This document shows, one piece after another, positions 1 to 20,680 of a DNA stretch of 64,000 nt (position 1 is its first letter; the number at the start of each line of letters is the position of its first letter). The position numbers and the translations under genes were made by a program. The notes beneath the pieces were generated by a model. The model was not told the DNA's origin, did not search any database, and saw only the letters and a list, made by a program, of their open reading frames with translations. Source of the DNA: Antennarius striatus (Eukaryota; Chordata; Actinopteri; Lophiiformes; Antennariidae); the NCBI RefSeq assembly GCF_040054535.1, contig NC_090796.1, positions 17,159,501 to 17,223,500 on the forward strand, in the 5' to 3' direction.

Positions 1-1156
1 TGTAAAATAATATTCACAATAATTTTTTTTCTCAGCTATGTATGAACAATTTTAACATCTGGGTGAGGTTTGAGTAATAAACTGTTTCTAATAATAAGCG
101 TCTGTGATGATTTAAAGGTAAACCTGTCTTTTTGATACACCAACAAGAATGTCTCCCCCTGTAAACAGAAGAAATCAAAGGAAACAAGGAAGTAACCAGG
201 TTGGTTGTTAGGGTGACGATTTTTTCTCCGTTCGTAAAAACTGTACGTTTACATTATACGATAGACGTTCTCCATATGTTATATCTACTATTATACTCTT
301 TTTGACGATAGTACAGTAATCCAATTTTATATCAGCTCACGCTGGCGAACAAGGTATCGAACTAGCATGTTAGCTGCTACAACGTTAGCCTTCATGCTAA
401 TCAGAATCAATCATTTTCACTAATGTCTCATCATCTGTGTTGTCTGTTTCAGCAAAGCGGATAAAAATGTTCATTAATTATATCACGCGTTATGTTTCTA
501 CACATTTTGTGCATTATATACAGCAAGTGCCTGCTAGTTCTTGTTAGCTTCCCCGGTAAGTTCAGCTAATGTGTTCAGTAAGTTATGCAGCTCAGCATCC
601 TGTGGATGTGGAACAAAACAAAGATCCACTCCAGCATCGTTAGCTCACTCACTTACATAAAGCACGAAACACTTTCATCCCTTTAAAGGTTTCCATGTTT
701 GAGTTTTAGTACTTGTTGATGTGTAATTTTAAAGCTACACCTCGTCTGAGACATTGGGATATAATGAGCCAAGTTTCATCCTCATATAATGCTGCAGTCA
801 CTATAGTAGATATAATTGTATATTATTCTGGTGTTCAACAGGGTTTATTTGTGAATTTATTGAGGTGTCTCTGTCTCTTAGATGGGGAGGCCGAGTCCAT
901 CTCAAGGGTAGTGTGCCCCTAGGACCGGAAGGAGAGGATGCTGCTCTTTGCCGTCAAAGCAAGGAACACTGGGACACCGAGATCCCCAGTGACCCAAAAC
1001 CAGGCCAGCTGCTGGGTGTTGAGAAGACGAGAAAAAACATGTGCATCCTCCACACTGCTGACTTTGCGACATAGTAGAGAAAAAAAGTAGCACATTGAAA
1101 TTGGGTCCAATACATTTCAGGAAGTTCACTATTAGTGCTGACCTTGTGGAGACAAG
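1..1156. other. 5' flank and probable 5' UTR/promoter of zdhhc6
   Basis: No convincing coding exon is visible here on either strand. A splice-acceptor-like site (TTTCAG) near 1114-1119 lies about 40 bases before the zdhhc6 ATG, so the start codon probably sits in the second exon, with a non-coding first exon somewhere upstream. In human, ZDHHC6 lies head to head with VTI1A (family knowledge). I looked for a vti1a first exon on the minus strand and did not see one. Short open frames around 700-1450 have no family resemblance. Confidence 0.4.
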
Positions 1157-4100
1157 ATGAACTTCTTCTCCAGCTTCGTGACGTTTGAGAACCTCCATGA
1201 GGTTCGGAGACTGTGCCACTGGGGGCCAATCATAGCGCTGTCTGTCATTGCTATCTGCTCCACCATGGCGATGGTGGACTCCATTATCTGGTACTGGCCA
1301 CTGGACACCACAGGAGGCAGCATTAACTTCATCATGCTCATCAACTGGACCGTCCTCATCCTTTATAATTACTTCAACGCTATGTTTGTCGGCCCTGGAT
1401 ACATCCCTCTGGGCTGGAAACCAGTAAGGATCCTTTAATATGTTCATTATGGTATAAACTATTGGTTCACAACCCCTGGGTCACACATCGGATTCAAGTT
1501 TATTTATTCATGTTAATATATTTAGAATAAATTTAGAAATATTTTGAATAAAATACATTTTTATGCTGGTGCTATCATTTTATGTTGCCTGTTTATCCAC
1601 CACACCTTAAAGAAAGGTCCATGAAAATACATTCTGATGTTAAAGCGATCTGTGGCACAAAAAATGTATGTTGACTACTGGTATATAGAGAACCGAGTCA
1701 AACTATGAGTCGTTCAATTTAAACAATTTGAACAAAGACATTTAATCAAATATGATCTAATTTCTTTCTCACATCAGAAGGATCAGCCGGACGCCCAGTA
1801 CCTGCAGTACTGCAGGGTGTGCCAAGGGTACAAGGCCCCCCGATCACACCACTGCCGCAAGTGTAACAGGTACTGTAGCTGCCTGTACTGTCAAAACAAG
1901 AGCATGGGGGGACGTAAGGGGGCGTTCATCTTTAGTGTTGATGTATTTTTCCAAAGATGCGGTCTGACTTGCAGGTAAGGTTGTCACTGTCCTCCTCTGC
2001 CTCCCCCTCCCTCAGGTGCGTGATGAAGATGGACCACCACTGCCCGTGGATCAACAACTGCTGCGGGCACCTGAACCACGCCTACTTCACCAGCTTCCTG
2101 CTGCTGGCTCCTCTGGGCTGCTCTCACGCCGCCATCATCTTCATCATGACCATGTACACGCAGCTGTATGAGAGGGTGAGTCGTCTCCACTGCTGTCTGC
2201 CGTCTGCGGCGCCGACAACTTCGTGTAACCCGACCGAACCTCCCTGCAGATATCGTTCGGCTGGAGCACCGTGAAGATCGACATGAGCGCCGTTCGTCAG
2301 TTCCAGCCCCTCATGCCCTTCAGCGTTCCTGCTTTTGCTGCCACACTCTTTGCCTTAGGTTTGGCCCTGGGTACCACCATCGCTGTCGGCATGCTTTTCT
2401 TCATACAGGTACATTATTCAAAATGACATTAAAGGTTATGGTGGTTGTGGGTTTAGCTGCTCCTCTTCTACCTGAACTTCTTGTGACGTCATCGTCATAT
2501 GATTTTTATATCAGATGATGGCGTGGATGTAAAGGAAAAGTATTCTTCCACAAAACAACATGAGCTCAAATAACTGATGAAATTAATGGGATATGATTTT
2601 AAGCAAAGCAGCTTGTCTGTTAGCTCAGTTTTCATCAGAGAACAAAAGTAGAATATCGGTTGAATATCTGATCAGGATATCAGAATTCAGACCTGCTGCC
2701 ATTTAAACACCTGATGATGTTTGTCAGTGCTGGTTTTATCACGTAAAGTCTGTTGATTGTGATGTTAACCTGACACTGATGTGAATTTAAATAAGAAACA
2801 TTTGGGTCAAGTATAAAATAGTTGCTTTCTTACATCTCACTGTAGAGAAAATTAATATTTAATGATGTCTGTTGAAAATTCTACTGAATATTCATGTTTT
2901 TTATCTGGAGACATCGGTGAAAAAAATGAAAATATTATTCTAATTATATTAACTGTAATTTAACTCTGATAACAAACTAGTTTGTTCGTTTTCAGATGAA
3001 AGTCATCCTTCGAAACAAGACCTCGATCGAGTCATGGATCGAGGAAAAGGTCAGGGATTCTGAGCAGCGATTGTATTTGTGATGTTCTTGTAATAATTGT
3101 TCATTTATTAGCACTTCATTCCAATCTAGTCAGCCTGAATTGACCCCCCCCCTTGTTCCCACCAGGCCAAAGACAGAATACAGCACTACCAAACAGGGGA
3201 GACGTTCGTCTTCCCGTACGACCTCGGCAGCCGCTGGATCAACTTCAAACAAGTCTTCACGTGGTCGGGGACGCCCAGGGGGGACGGCCTGCAGTGGCCC
3301 GTCCACCCCCAGTGTCACCAGCACACCTTAACTGTAGGTGGAACACATCCTCGTGATACACGTCCTGTTAAACAATGACCGATCACACGGTTTTAACCTG
3401 TAGTGTCCTCTTCTGACAGATTGAGCAGCTGAAACAGAAAGCTGATAAACGAGTGAGGAGTGTAAGTACCTGCCAGACATCAACGTGTCACTCGTGTGTT
3501 CGTTCAGTCACAAACCAACGCATAAGAAAACATCAGATTGAGTTTTAACTGCTTTTCAGCAGCGTATGGATGTTGTCTTTTAGATTACACGTCCTGAATT
3601 GTACGTTCATGATCATTTTGTAAGAAGTTTTACAGAAAAATTGTATTTCTTTCAGTAGCTTAGCTGCTAGTGGCTAAAAACAAATCTGAATGCATGTACT
3701 GGAAGAAAACTGGAGACTCTAATATTATTGGTAATCAAATCAGATATTACAAATGCTAAATGAATGCTGCCCTGACATTGTGTGTCCCGTCCGGATTTTG
3801 CTGGGGGCAGTAGAATAACCAGACCTCTCATTTGTCTCGGTCAGCAGGTCCAGTACCGGGCCGTGGACGACTACAACGGTGCTTGCTGCCCTTTGAGCAA
3901 AGGAGTCCAGACTTTCTTCAGAACGCCGTGCACCGAGGAGCCCAGGATCCCCCTCAGCAAAGGAGACACCATCATGGCCACGCGCGGCACCAAGTGAGTT
4001 ACTGCAGGAGAGGCGGTGGATCGACGGGTTCTTATCGTTTTACCGTCTGCCTGAGGGTTTATATTCAGTCCTCCAATAAAGAAGCCAAATGTTTTTCTCT

Positions 4101-4662
4101 TCAGGTGGTGGATGTACGGAGACAAAGTGTTGAACGGGGAGCAGATGAGAGGTGAGATGAGAGGCTTTTTACTGTGATTTGAATAAATTCACTGAAAATA
4201 TATGTAATCAAAAGTCAAAGTCAGCTTTATTGTCAAATGTACCATATATGCACGACATACAGCACAGATGAAATTGCAGTCCTCTCTGACCCAAGGTAGA
4301 CAGTACGATAGGCAGTACAACACAGACAGTACAACAGGCAGAACAACACAGGTAGTACAACACAGGCAGTACAACACAGGCAGTACATCAGACAGTACAG
4401 CACGAAGTATAAGACGAAACACAAAGGATGGTTAACGTCTCTATACTCTCTAATCTCATAGGGGAAGTGACATGTGCGCAGACCCTAAGTTGACGGGGGG
4501 AGGGAGAGATAATGGTAATGATGAAGTAATGTTGTCCTTTCTATTTTGTTTTCCCTTTCAGCGGGGGAGCGTGTGAGGGGATGGTTTCCAAGGCGGTGTG
4601 TGGAGAAGTGCCATTACGACACAGCTGCCAGCGATAGCACCAGCGATAAGAAAGTAAATTAG
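1157..4662 (+). CDS. zdhhc6: Palmitoyltransferase ZDHHC6 (ER DHHC enzyme with C-terminal SH3-type domain)
   Basis: Ten coding exons: 1157-1423, 1778-1869, 2016-2175, 2250-2408, 2996-3049, 3166-3333, 3420-3461, 3848-3993, 4105-4151 and 4562-4662. They join in phase to 411 aa (human about 413). The enzyme S-acylates ER proteins; in the family DHHC6 is known for acylating calnexin and the IP3 receptor with a SELENOK partner. Visible are two N-terminal hydrophobic segments (about 25-50 and 55-80), a Cys-rich stretch with [20 protein letters not shown], the catalytic DHHC at about 126-129 followed by PWINNCCG, two more membrane segments (about 145-175 and 200-225), then a cytosolic SH3-like tail. 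The protein ends in KKVN, which fits a KKXX ER-retrieval signal as in the human KKNR end. The ATG at 1157 matches the family N-terminus ([16 protein letters not shown]). Introns contain a retroposon tail at about 4207-4440. Orthology is very secure. Confidence 0.96.
4207..4440 (-). mobile_element. Retroposon 3'-tail-like fragment with an internal minisatellite
   Basis: In the last zdhhc6 intron. Read on the minus strand, the left end gives a tail of the form GACAATAAAGCTGACTTTGAC, a sequence I associate with interspersed fish non-LTR/SINE 3' ends. Just inside it is a block of about ten degenerate ACAGTACAACACAGGC-type units (4300-4405). No element-encoded protein is visible. Family assignment is tentative and rests on memory of the motif only. 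Confidence 0.45.
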
Positions 4663-6504
4663 CAGTTTGACGAGGAATCATGTAGAGCAGTGGCGCTGAA
4701 CTGTGTGTTCATAAATGTACATCCGCTGCAGATGTCGTGCCTAATGCTGCAGGCTCATCATCAAGAATTTTTATTTCACTATTCACAAAACGACCTTGTT
4801 TTTAAATCACCATTGCTTTCAAAATCTTTCCGAGCTCTCTGCTGTCCAACAGCGTCTTAAAACTGACTGTTCAAGAGTTCAGTCCGACTCTGCTGACCAA
4901 AAGTAAAACCCAGTCTTAATTTACCACCAGGCTTTAATGTGACTTTAACGTTTGAGTTTACGTGACTTTACTTGAATCATGTTGGTGTGAACTGTTTGCT
5001 AATTATGCAACGCCTCAGCCCAGGGCCTTGTCATGCAACTCTTTTTACAGTATGGAGATAACATTTCGTTTCTTTGTATTATTTTTGTAGAAACAAATCG
5101 TTGGCCTCAAAGTATAAAGTGAAAATTAAAAAAATATTCCCACAAGGGTGTTCTTTTGTCTGCTTTTGTGTTGCTTAGAATTCATGCAAACAAAATACGT
5201 GTACTGTAAGTACATTCAGTAAAATACATGCCTATGCAGAAATAGTGAACATTAATTAACTCCTAAAATATAAACTATGCTACTAGATACCAATATGTTG
5301 ATATTTTGGTGAGTTGGCTGTAAAAATTCATAAACTTGGACTTTTGGTTTCTATACAGTATTTTAAATATCTGGTGCTGCAATTTTAAACTTCTTCCCTA
5401 ATAAACACTTTCGTATGATTAGAGTATGTTGGGCTTTTATTGTGAAGGGCATGGAACCCGGAAGTATATACATTTGTTTCAGCCTACAGAACCTTTAAAT
5501 ATTTCACTATCTTCATACATATAGTAGAACCTTATTTACCTCTTCCTTGACGTTGTCACTTCAGTTCCGCCTAATAAACCTCCATCTGTCCTATAACTGG
5601 CTGCTGGGTGTTGTATTATCGACCAATCAGCTTGCACGAAGAGTGTCACATGACCGCTGTCAGGTCGATCATTTCCGCATCAGGAATTAGCAGGGGAGCA
5701 GAAATATGCCTTCAGTCGTGTGGAGGTTTACGCCGTGAACTTGACATCATTTCGCGTGAGATTTTCTCTGCACAGGTCAGTTAATACTGAAATAAATGTT
5801 TGTTTGTCTGCCGGACTGCTTTAAGGAGCCTTAACAATTATCCACAGTGTCATTAGTAATGCCCTCAACATTTTTATTTAATTTTAAATCTGATTTTTAT
5901 AACGGTTGTAGAGCTACGTAGTGCAGCTAGCTAGGTGGCGACGCAGAAAAGTTTACCTCAACTGTTAGCTGTTTATGGAGTAAATAAAAATAAATAATAA
6001 TAAAAAAAATATTCTCCTTGTTTCATGACCGCTAGTTTACTTCCGGTGTGTCCCCTTCTTTACAGCCGAGGGCTAACGTTAACTAGCCGGCGGCTAGTTA
6101 CACTTTAACTAAGTTAAACGCTTCATAGAGTCGGTGCTGCCTTGGTTCATGTGTTTTCATGCTACTTCAAATAATAACAGTGATAATAACATGATAGTAA
6201 AGTAAATAACCTGTTTATCTGTACAGTACATCCATATAATAGAGCCCCTTGACCTACTGCAAATATCCGAGTAAAATCAAAGTATTGGGTAATTTCAGAA
6301 GCTGCATGCTAAAACAGTGTTAGCTCAGTTTCCTCATCCCTCCAAGAAAAAAATCTCTTCTTGACTTCCTGTTTGACTGTATTTAGCATAAGTGCCTTGT
6401 GATTGTTTACACAGATAAATTAAACGTTCTTTCTCCTCCTCCCCCCCCCCCCCCAGGCATCTCCTCACATCCAGCTGCAGCTCTCAGCTGTGTCCACCAG
6501 TGAC
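4663..6504. other. zdhhc6 3' UTR, intergenic DNA and coasy promoter/5' UTR
   Basis: Candidate zdhhc6 poly(A) signals are ATTAAA at 5125-5130 and AATAAA at 5400-5405. The coasy 5' end is probably near 5640-5775. There a donor-like CACAG/GTCAGT at about 5775 could splice to the acceptor after the long C-run at 6441-6456, making a 5' UTR intron of roughly 680 bp. No other gene is visible. Confidence 0.45.
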
Positions 6505-9500
6505 ATGTCTATGTTCAGCACAGGCATCCTGGTACTGACGTCCCCCCTCCACGCCCTCCCCTTACGCATCGCCCCAGTGCTCAGTTCGGCAGCGCAGCTC
6601 GTAGAGCGCACCCTTTACGTTCACCTCCACCCGGGGCTGAACCTCGGGAGCGGAAGCCCTCCTCGGCCCGTTTTCATTCCTCCAGCGGCGGACCTGTCCT
6701 CGTTCATAACCCGCCTTTACAGCAAGGCTTCAAATATATGCGCTCACCTGGATGTCCGTGTTCTGTTGACCAATGTTTGTGCTAATTCAGCCGCCTGCCT
6801 CCCAAACGGTCCCTTCCCCACGCCGCAATCCTTGTCTCACTCCCCAGAGGTGGTGCTCACAGACTTCCCACTGCATGACCCGGGTCAGTCCCATCAGGTT
6901 ACACAGTGTCTGCAGATGTACATGGGCCACTGCTACGTCTGCAGCCCCAGCCTGAAGTCAGTGCTGCTGCACCCCCAGCTGACAGGGGTGCAGGAGGATA
7001 AGGAGGAAGGTGTGATGGATCCAGAGGAGAGAACTGAACCCTTGGAGACCTACAGTGACGTGGTGGTAGGGGGGACGTTTGACCGGCTCCACGGGGCCCA
7101 CAAGATGCTGCTCAACATTTCATGCCTGCTCGCCAGCAAACGCTTCCTCATTGGCGTGTGTGACCAGATGATGCTGAAAAGTAAGTGGATAAAGAACATC
7201 TCTGATGATTTGTGAGGTGTAGCGATCCAACATCCGTCTTCTGCCCCCTCTCCAATGTAGAGAAAGTGCTGAAGGAGCTGATTGAGCCGTACTCTCTACG
7301 TGTCCAGAAGCTCCAGGAGTTCCTGCAGGACGTCAAGCCGTCGCTGCAGGTGGAGATCGTGCCCCTGGACGACCCCTTTGGCGTCTCTGTGGTCGACCCC
7401 TTGCTGCAGTGCATCGTGGTGAGCGAGGAGACCAGAAAGGGAGGCGAGGCCGTCAACAGGAAACGCCTGGAGAATGTGAGTTAGGGATTCACACGGGTTT
7501 GCATTACGATCATTAATATTGGAACAAGCAGCTGTTTGTGAAGGGAATCGTAGGAGAATCCAATTTTCTTGGGCAGAATTCCTCAAATTGAAGATTTAAA
7601 TTGCCCCTGTGCAGTTTTTACCTCCTTAATGCTGCTCTGTCAGGGGCATTGACAGCTTTCCTGCACTTTTCTAGCTTTCCTCTCACTAAGCTTCACTTTT
7701 CAAACCCAAAACTCAAACATGTCTGCTTTCCAAATCAGGGCCTCCAGCCTCTGGTCGTCCACGTGATGCAGCTGCTGAAGGACGATCACCACACCATTCC
7801 AGAGGAGGAGAAGATCAGTTCCTCCAGTCTACGCTCACGTCTGCTGGGCACCCTCCTGACCCCGCCAAAGGTAGGTCACATTAAAGGGGAAGTCGTCGCT
7901 GCTGCGGTTCATGTTAGGTGGTGGTAATGTTGTGTTAAGGTGTGCATTCACACTTGATAATCCTGCAGCCTCTTGTTCAGTTCAACCGTTAAGTTAAAGT
8001 TCAATGGAATTTGAATTTCAAAGCAGCTCAGAAAAGTTAAGAGACGCTAATCATCAAACTGGCAAACCGGTCTGTAGAGGACTAGATATTGAAGTAACTG
8101 TTTAGCGGCCTGAAGTGTTTGTGATGAAAATAGATGGATTAGTTCTTACAGCTGATGGAAAGATGCAAATATTTGTGAACAGAGGGTTTTGGGACCTGAT
8201 GAACTCCTGGGATCTTCAGTTGGGGAGGAAAGAACCTCTGACCCGGTTAAAGCTCGGTTCATGTCTGTTAATGTTTACTTCATCCATCCTGACCCCCGCC
8301 CCCCCTTCTCCAGGACTCCCCCCACCTCCCGCTCCTGCCTTACGTTATCGGCCTGACGGGGGGCAGTGGCAGCGGGAAAAGTTCCATCAGCCGACAGCTG
8401 GAGGCGCTGGGCGCGGTCCGGATCGACTGCGACCGGCTGGGTCACGAGGTCTACCTGCCCGACACGTCCGCCTACCGCCGGGTGCTGGAGGAGTTTGGGC
8501 AAGGTGAGGTGGCATGTGACCGCTGGGGGGGCAGGGCTAGGCTTAAATAATTAATTTATTGACTTAACTCCAGGTCAGGTCACAGTTTGACTCTCAGTCC
8601 TGATTGGGACACCTTTAAAATGTGATAAAATATATCGATCCAATCTGAAAGCAACACAAATCTTTTATTTCAGAACTCCTGAACCAAGACAGAACCATCA
8701 ACAGACCTGCTCTAGGGAAGAAGGTGTTTGGAAACCAGGTAATACAAACATCTTATGACGTCATGATGTCACTTCCTGTCCACCGTCCTGTCCGCTCACT
8801 ATTTACTGTTCACACAGGGGCGTTTAAAGGCTCTGACGGACATCGTGTGGCCTGAAATTGCAGCTCTGGTGAAGGGGAGGATCAGCCAAGCCAGAGAAGA
8901 AGGTCCGTGAGTCAGCTGTGTTCAGATCTGTTAATGCTCTGATCTGATTGGCTGAACCAGAGAACGTAAAGATGCTGAACCCTCGTGTTTGAATGGATTT
9001 CCTGCAGGTAAGCGGGTGTGTGTGTTGGACGCAGCGGTTCTCCTGCAGGCCGGCTGGACAGACATGGTCCACGAGGTCTGGGTCACCATCATCCCTGAGG
9101 AGGAGGTAATAAAACAAAGCTCTCAATCCTGTCTAGTCTGTATTTTCTGGTGTTTGATCAGTTTCTTTGTTTTATTCAAGAGTAAAACGTTTCTCCTGCT
9201 TCCTTTAACACCCGATCCAAACGTCCTCCCAGGCGGTGCTGAGGATTACGCAGCGAGACGGCATCGCCGCAGAAGACGCCGTGAAGCGGCTGCAGAGCCA
9301 GTGGTCCAATGCTAAGCTAGTAGAGCACGCTAATGTAGCGCTGAGCACGCTGTGGAAACCGGAGGTGACCCACAAACAGGTCGGACACGCCTCTCGTCAT
9401 CTGAGCCCCTTGATTCAAGTTAAAAACCACTTTTTTGTGTTGATTATACTTTTTGTTTTTTAATTAAAGGTCCTGAAAGCGTGGAATCTGCTTCAGAAGA

Positions 9501-9556
9501 GGATCCAGCAGAGAGAGCAGGGTCACGCAAAGGTCACGACGTCCTCTCAGCTGTGA
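6505..9556 (+). CDS. coasy: Bifunctional coenzyme A synthase (PPAT + dephospho-CoA kinase)
   Basis: Nine coding exons: 6505-7180, 7261-7475, 7739-7870, 8314-8503, 8674-8738, 8818-8902, 9008-9105, 9233-9379 and 9470-9556. They join in phase to 564 aa, the same length as human COASY. It catalyses the last two steps of CoA synthesis, 4'-phosphopantetheine adenylylation and then dephospho-CoA phosphorylation, at the outer mitochondrial membrane and in the matrix. The N-terminal region ([12 protein letters not shown]) matches the family. The nucleotidyltransferase domain starts at [11 protein letters not shown] (about 189-199). The kinase domain begins with the P-loop [12 protein letters not shown] (about 354-365), then DCDRLGHE and [16 protein letters not shown] chose ATG 6505 because the reading frame upstream reaches only a GTG (6490) and MSMFSTG aligns with human MAVFRSG. 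The exon 6 donor is a weak GTCCGT (see findings). AATAAA at 10171-10176 is the likely poly(A) signal. Confidence 0.96.
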
Positions 9557-10763
9557 CCCGTAGAGTGGCCGATCCACGGGAGGAAACACTGCCTTAGAAA
9601 GACGCGGGAGTCACGCTCACAAGACTCTGAACGTGTTTTTATTGTTTTAAGAAGCTTCGTCAAAAACGATCCCAAAAATATTAATAATAATCCAGAGGAT
9701 TCAAGAGGAAGAGCCAGAGAATGTCACCTGACCTGGTTTGACCCAAAAAACAACCTGCCTTCAAGTGGAAACTGAGGAAATTCATCTTTTTCCATGACAA
9801 CCTCCTGTTGCTCAAGCAATTAAATGATTAAGAAATTATATAACCTGACCGCCCGCAGGGTGAACGAGATAATCTAACTAATATAATTACTTACGATGTG
9901 GCCTCTGTTGGAAGAGGAGCAAGTAAGGGGGGGCGGAGCATGTGAGGGGGGCAGGTCCTGTCGGTGTGGAGTGACCAGTGAGGGACGAGGACGTGGGATG
10001 ATGTGTTGGCATCGAGATATGTTCCAGTGTCGGTGTTTAAACTGGCGTTACTTGTTTTTGAGTTCATATCCCATAATGCTGCTTGTTAGCTTCAGCCACG
10101 CCTCTGACATCAGACATTCTAATGGTCGGTCGGTGAGGAAGTGTTATTTTTGCATGTCTGGAATGTTTAGAATAAATTGAACTCAATCTGAGCCACTCAG
10201 TGTCGTCTGTTTGAGGTTGTTTTCAGGCATTTAGTCTGGATTATCGCTGCTAACTTTAACGTGAAAGCGCTAGTTAGCTACACGTTAGCAGAGCTTTCTG
10301 CACATTTTTAGCACCTAAAGACAAATTTGGTTGATCTTCAGGTGCCTGGTCTCTTAATACAAATACATTTTTTGAATCTATCATGAAACTTCTTGAACAT
10401 TAAGTTCAAATCATTTGATTTGTGCTCCTCCCCCTTATCTGGAGGGGGAGGAGCCAGTGACCAAACTAATCCTTATTTGGGGATATGTGATCCATAAAAA
10501 TAATTCTGATAATTCAGTCACCCAACAGTTCCATCCTCCCAGCATCCATTGTTTAATCTTAATGTCTTAAAACATTTATACAGTATTCTCATACATTTTA
10601 ATATTCAAATGTGCAAAACATGACTGTGAATGTTGCCGTGGCGACCAACCCTGCCCACTCATGAACAGGAAATGGATTTAACAACGTGACTCGTGATAAA
10701 GAAACGTTCTCCAGGACCAGAACATCCTGTGAGCGATGACTGATGAAGGCTGCTTCCTCCTCC
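9557..10763. other. Convergent 3' region between coasy (+) and the MLCK gene (-)
   Basis: Contains the coasy 3' UTR and, on the other strand, the kinase 3' UTR, with a candidate minus-strand ATTAAA at 10552-10557. A perfect CArG decamer CCTTATTTGG occurs at 10471-10480, but it lies in the 3' flank. No gene is seen here. Confidence 0.5.
10171..10176 (+). terminator. Candidate poly(A) signal of coasy
   Basis: A canonical AATAAA lies about 615 bases after the coasy stop codon and before the convergent kinase gene. No other canonical hexamer was noticed between the two genes on this strand. Confidence 0.5.
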
Positions 10764-19210
<8,447 letters not shown>

Positions 19211-20208
19211 CCTGGGGTGGAGACGCGAACCCAGCAGGGATTTATAGCTGGAGGCGGGGGGGGCTGAATGTTCACACATCCCCTGTGGTGCCAAAGGGAG
19301 GAGCTTCTGCCTGGTGAACCCCTCCAGAAATCATGGTCCACCTCTCAGAGGAAGCATCCGGTTTCATCCAAAGGCCGATTAATGACAGGAATGTCAGCCC
19401 CCGCCACCGCCGAGGAACACATGAGAGGAAACAACAGAGGGGGGGGCAGGAAGAGTGTGGGAGAAGCCAAACCCCCCCCAGATGACAGCCAGAGATCCAC
19501 CGGACTTCTATCACCTCCTGCTCCTCCTCATGAAGACGTGTTCTCCCAGAGTTCCCGGCGGTGGGTGTCACCGTCCACCTCGTGTAAACAGGGATCCTCA
19601 GTGGGCGGAGCCTCACGGGAATCTGGGAGAACCTGTCCGACCGCTCTGGGTTCAGATCCGCCGCTCACACGTCCACCAATGGCGTGGCTCCTTTTTTCTG
19701 AATGGAGGGAGAAACCATGTGACCCCATTGGTGGGTGATCGTTATCTACAGGGTGTTATCATTGGTCCCCCCCTCCCTCGGGGCCCCTGAGGGCCCCACA
19801 CATGAACAGGAGTCGACTCTTTGCAACTTTAAAGTCTCAGTTTCAGTCGGCGCTGGTCAACAACAACATGACTGGAGGCACACGCTTCAGATAACACGCT
19901 AAACACGGTGACTCACAGAGGGTTAACCCTTCACCGGCAGCCTCATCCTCCTGGGGGGTGTGCTCCCCCCAACACAAATATGTTCTCTTCTTCAGGTAAA
20001 CTCAGGTAAATAGAGACGTGTTGACTCACTACCAATGTAATAATATAAACTTCATCAGTGAAAATAACTCATCATTTACAGGAAGATGATTGGATGATTA
20101 TCAGAATCCATGTGGGAGGGGCTTAATAATAATTCAAATTAACTTCTATTATTTCATAATGAATAAATATACAATATCTATAAAAGTTCAAAGGAATTAT
20201 GTTTGATG

Positions 20209-20352
20209 TTGGTTGGTTGGTTGGTTGGTTGGTTGGTTGGTTTGTCAGTTGGTTGGTTGGTAGTTTGGTTGGTTAATTTGTCAGTTAGTTGGTTGTTTGG
20301 TTGGTTGTTTGGTTGGTTGTTTGGTTGATTGGCCTGTAGGTTGGTCGGTGGG
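20209..20352. repeat. TTGG-type simple repeat
   Basis: Repeated GGTTGGTTGGTTGG and variants (TTGTTTGG, TTGATTGG, TTGGTCGG) continue for about 140 bases. The repeat decays toward its right end. It lies upstream of the MLCK gene. Confidence 0.85.
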
Positions 20353-20670
20353 TTGGTTGTTTGGTCAGACAGCTAGTCGATCAGTTGTTTGGGTAATTTT
20401 CGTTTCCCCCATGAAGCCAGTTAACTTCCTGTGTAGGGGGCGGGGCCTAAGTGAGGGCGGGGCCTTGTCAGGGCGGGGCCTGAGCCCTGCAGGACGTTCT
20501 CCTCTGTGAGGAACTATCCTGGTCTCTGATGAGCATTATTGTTCACATTGTTGTGACTGGTCTGGAAACTATTTCCTGTTTGCTGGCGGCGGGATGAGGC
20601 TGGGGAGGCGATGACTAGAAAGGTTTAAAAACCAACAAATAAAACAACACGACCATCCGACACTAGACGA

Positions 20671-20680
20671 CCAAATAAGG
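20671..20680. promoter_or_regulatory. CArG box candidate upstream of the MLCK gene
   Basis: CCAAATAAGG is a perfect CC(A/T)6GG serum-response-factor site. It lies about 1.46 kb upstream of the modelled MLCK start codon and about 2.0 kb upstream of pus3. Smooth-muscle MLCK genes are SRF/myocardin targets (family knowledge). The match alone is weak evidence, because about four such decamers are expected by chance in 64 kb. Confidence 0.35.

Noticed and set aside
6490-6504. Upstream extension of coasy starting at 6490
   Set aside because: The codon at 6490 is GTG. The first ATG (6505) aligns with the N-terminus of vertebrate COASY and gives exactly the family length.
10471-10480. CArG box CCTTATTTGG as a regulatory site of the MLCK gene
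   Set aside because: It lies in the convergent 3' region, and about four perfect decamers are expected by chance in the window. The match CCATTATTGG at 55898-55907 was set aside for the same reason.
19268-19790. 156-aa and 111-aa open frames upstream of the MLCK gene
   Set aside because: Composition follows G/C runs, the overlapping frames are equally open, and there is no family resemblance or splice context.
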